From: Paramacrobiotus metropolitanus
Lineage: Eukaryota > Tardigrada > Eutardigrada > Parachela > Macrobiotidae
Assembly: GCF_019649055.1 (NCBI RefSeq)
Contig: NW_026570221.1
Coordinates: 3,348,001-3,412,000, forward strand
Reading direction: 5' to 3'
DNA length: 64,000 bases
Shown here: positions 61,029 through 64,000 of the stretch, piece by piece
How the letters are laid out: every line of letters starts with the position of its first letter
How positions within the stretch are numbered: the stretch's first letter is position 1
Notes under the pieces: model-generated
Database searches by the model: none
What the model was told of the DNA's origin: nothing
The model's input: the letters and a program-made list of their open reading frames with translations, nothing else
Translations under genes and position numbers: made by a program

Positions 61029-61769
61029 TATTAGTAGCGTAATTGGTTTTGAGCTCATAAATTAACTTTATCAAGATCCAAAAACAAAATTCGGTTAAGA
61101 AGGCATTATCATCTAGGCGGGTGCCGGAATATAGTTAAAAGCTCAAATGGGTGCCGGGATATGAAATTTCTCGAAGTAGCGCAAGAACTAAAACTTATTT
61201 GCACAAGCTGCACAACCCTCGCTTGCGGAGATATCGGGAAGGGCAGGCGTAGTATTACGATGACATTTCTAAATAAAATCCGCTTTTGGCACCTTTCTCA
61301 ACTCAGATGGTCCACACTTTTGAATGATATGAACTTGCAGCACCAGACCTTCTGCTTAATAGTATCCGTCCCATGGAGAGAAATCCTTTGTTGTGTAGTT
61401 TGAAATGGTAGGTTAAAAGGTCTGCGTAATTCTCTGAACAATATCACCATGCACGCGGATGCAGTTATCAGTTATGCAATGCGTACAGCGCTCCGCACAT
61501 TTGAAACGGTCAGTCAGACTAATTATATATTTGAAAGGCTTGGTTAAACCACCAAGTATCTAGTTTACTCTTATGATAGTGCTTTGCAGCGTTCATTCAG
61601 TTTCTAATCTGCTCTGATGCACTGTTGGAGGCTTGGAGCTGGGTTATATCGCCGACAGCGAGTTGAAACGAGAGTACTTAGACCTTCGCAAAGTTGGAGG
61701 AAGAACCGACCTGATAGCTTGATAAACACTCAGTACTCTTCTTAAGCAATTATCTAGAACTGTCATTCT

Positions 61770-62625
61770 ATGGATGCCATTCTGAGATATCCGTTCAGCG
61801 GCCTAGTGAGCGATCTCCGCACTGAAATTAACTCCGGGAATACGGTGCTTGTCCATCGTGAAAATGGCGAATGCTGGCTGGGATATTTGCAGGATATTGA
61901 TGATGACCTCATGTTTATTAATTTCGATTCCGCAACGACTCCCGCCGCCTGGATTCCCTCCCGTCAGGTCCGCGCGCACAACCTTTTGAATGACACGCTG
62001 TGGCGCCAGATCGATGATGACGTGGCCGCTTCCGGCAGTTATGCAGTGCAGGTGGCGTTGCGCAATACCGAGAACGGACCGTATATTTTCCGCCCAGCCA
62101 GACTCCTTACAACAACGGCGGTAGTGAATGCATTCTACGTTAGACTGGATGGGGGATCGGTGCCGCAGTATCTAACAGTCCATCTGTGCCAGATTGCCGT
62201 CGATATCCATCCCGCCAATGACGATCCACCGTTGCTCAATAAAACTCACGGATTATACTATCGAAAATACAATGTTCCATTATCTGACGCTCGAATGATC
62301 AGCATGTTGGACGTATCGGTCATGCGCCGATGCCTCCTTGAAGCCGCAAGAGTGCATTTAGATGCACTTGGACATGAGTATCTCCTTGTCCTCGATCATC
62401 AAAGGATGCGTCATCCTTGTAACGAAGCCGTCGCATTCCGATTCTTTGTAGCTGTCAGGGGAAATAATCTCACTTTCATCTGCGCTCAAATTCCTGCTGA
62501 AACACCGTACGTTCGTGCGGAATGGAGCGAAAGTGCCTTGGTTGAAGCCATAGCCAGCTGCGCCCAATCTCTCCCGCCCATGATTCCCAGTTTTACGTCT
62601 GGTCCAAGAGAAGAGAGAAGTTTTG
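61770..62625 (+). CDS. Tudor-like / F-box family member F5, first exon only
   Basis: An 856-bp exon begins MDAILRYPFSG and ends at a GTACGT donor in phase 1, as in F2 and F3. Reading on instead reaches a stop at 62663 after a few extra residues. The N-terminal Tudor-like domain is well kept (GNTVLVHRENGECWLGYLQD, then DDDLMFINFDSATTP), and the following 220 residues resemble exon 1 of F2 (LYYRKYNVPLSDAR; NNLTFICAQIP). The F-box exon, which lies 62-281 bp downstream in F2 and F3, is not seen in the remaining 1.4 kb. Either a long intron carries it past the window or the copy ends here. Confidence 0.62.
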
Positions 62626-62962
62626 GTACGTATGACGGAAATACAATTGGTGGGCGTAAATGAATGGTGTGCATACGCTTGATTCTCCATTCATTTCTGC
62701 TGTATCTTTATTAGGCCTCAGCCAGTAAACGTAACAATTCTCGTGCGCAGCTTTACACTAATTAAAAGCATAAATTTTAAACATTGAAAAACATCCAAAA
62801 TCGTTGGGGTAACACGTGAACTTTCGTCGTACGTTAAGTGTATCCAGATTCCAAAACAGCCGCTGCATTACCCCGGACTACCGTACTACAAGGCTGTACT
62901 TTTACCCTTTTTTAGGCTTCTTAAACTTCATGTATTTCTTATTTCTTACCACGGCACATTTT
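62626..62962. other. downstream flank of F5
   Basis: No F-box exon. Contains a dispersed repeat fragment (ACATCCAAAATCG ... ACAGCCGCTGCATTAC) also present near 44250-44330. Confidence 0.35.
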
Positions 62963-63829
62963 CCGGGTGTAAATTCAAAAAAATCTTATCTTTTGTAAAA
63001 AGATAGAGTACTACCGCAGTATGTTTAAAAAAATTATTCCATGTGCCATGGTCAATGGGCGTGGCCAAAACAGAATTAATTAACAATAAGTTCTACACTA
63101 TGCTGTAGCATTTGGGCAATGCACCGCATAGTACGTTATTACGTTATCGAACAATTTGTGCAATGCCAGTTTAACTTAAAAACTCGTTCACAACTTTTAG
63201 TCGATGACTTCAAAATATTTATTCAAAAGTTTATTCAAAACGTTTATCTGTGGACGTCAAAAAAAAATGATCCACAATATCCACGCTGGACCACACATAC
63301 TTCTAGTTATAGCGCTGTACGGCTTTGGGTGTAAGAACCTGGTGAAGTGCGCTGTGATCATTATTCACCTTTTCTAGAGATGGTGCAGTTCACACTTACT
63401 TTTTTAGTAGACAAGGATTTGCACTGCTCTTTATTTTGATTTGTTGGACGAGTACTTAAAACTGGTCTCGGACAGGTTGTTCAGTAACGTTACAACGACG
63501 GTGCGATGTCCATAAGCTACAGCATAGTGTAGACCGGGTGTAAATTCAAAAAAATCTCATCTCTTGTTAACAGATACAGCTTAGGACTAAAAAGACGCAT
63601 AACCCCATACCAAGATATCCGTGCGCATGTGGCAAGTGCACTTGTACAACAACCGGATATTTTAGCTGAGTCGTACTGACTCGTACAGCGCACTGCGCCG
63701 CATCCGTTCGGAATGCTGTGGGTGGGAGTATGTGTCTTTTTAGTCCTAAGCTGTAGTATACTATCGTAGTATGTTTAAAAAAATTATTCCATCTGCCCAT
63801 GGTCCATAGGCGTGGCCAAAACAGAATTT
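62963..63829. repeat. direct repeat pair, one copy split by a MITE
   Basis: A unit of about 115 bp (CCGGGTGTAAATTCAAAAAA ... GTGGCCAAAACAGAATT) occurs at 62963-63077 and again at 63534-63829. The second copy is longer only because of the 177-bp insert at 63577. TCTACACTATGCTGTAG just after copy one is inverted just before copy two. Downstream, 63875-63950 is TTTCTTAG-type simple sequence. Confidence 0.7.
63577..63753. mobile_element. 177-bp MITE with TA duplication and visible empty site
   Basis: Termini CAGCTTAGGACTAAAAAGAC and its exact reverse complement form inverted repeats of about 20-24 bp. TA flanks both ends (63575-63576 and 63754-63755). The paralogous repeat copy at 62963-63077 has AAAGATAGAGTAC at this point without the insert. 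Likely Tc1/mariner-type, non-autonomous. Confidence 0.8.
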
Positions 63830-64000
63830 GACAATAACTTCTAAAAATGTGCCCTGGTTATGCTTTTAAGATTTCTTAGTTGTTTTCGGCTTTTGTCCGT
63901 TTCCTAGGTTTTTTTAGATTTCTTTGTGTCATCTTATTGTAGCTTGCAGTTTGTTTAGGTGCTTATAATTTCCTACTGTATGTTTCTTGTGTTTACGAAT

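Noticed and set aside
1-64000. tRNA or rRNA genes
   Set aside because: No cloverleaf with A and B boxes or rRNA-like conserved block was noticed by eye; a covariance-model scan would settle it.

Overview
The window is a stretch of animal nuclear genome. Genes are split by spliceosomal introns (GT..AG, 58 bp to over 2 kb), introns sit at conserved phases, AT-rich spacer is common, and mobile-element remnants are dense. Nothing bacterial is present. The families seen (MYND/SET, F-box, secreted FN3 proteins) and the compact tandem layout suit a small-genome ecdysozoan. A tardigrade is my best guess, a crustacean a fair alternative; no single feature proves it.

Layout. (1) 743-2921 (+): a secreted cysteine-containing protein I do not recognise. 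(2) Three paralogues of a secreted leucine-rich-repeat-like plus fibronectin III gene: A (3692-7623, -) looks intact, B (17964-22220, +) has a broken last FN3 domain, and C (23771-27981, +) is a pseudogene. They share an upstream promoter block. (3) Five members of a family with an N-terminal Tudor-like domain followed by an F-box: F1 (10465-13777, -) and F2 (14520-16630, +) are head to head; F3 (49939-52907, +), F4 (54993-58142, +, first exon missing) and F5 (61770-62625, +, only the first exon seen) lie at the right. (4) A tandem minus-strand array of four SMYD-like (MYND plus SET) genes between 28693 and 48231: a and b are open, c is a pseudogene split by a roughly 4-kb transposon-like insertion, and d is interrupted by a LINE 3' fragment. 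All readable copies lack the normal NHS residues of the SET active site.

The rest is largely mobile DNA: TIR elements and foldback palindromes (22868-23247, 25148-26933, 33677-34235, 37975-41939, 46204-46537, 56661-57249, 58973-60250), pogo-like and other TA-flanked elements (3212-3301, 60517-61028, 63577-63753), a solo LTR with a 4-bp target duplication (25349-25736), and two 5'-truncated non-LTR retrotransposon tails with target duplications.

Taken together this is a fast-evolving multigene neighbourhood: three lineage-expanded families duplicated in tandem or inverted, eroded by element insertion, frameshift and exon loss. Products are predicted to be extracellular adhesion/recognition proteins (LRR-FN3), ubiquitin-ligase adaptors (F-box) and degenerate SET/MYND proteins, most likely protein-interaction scaffolds. 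All exon coordinates come from reading splice sites and frame by eye.
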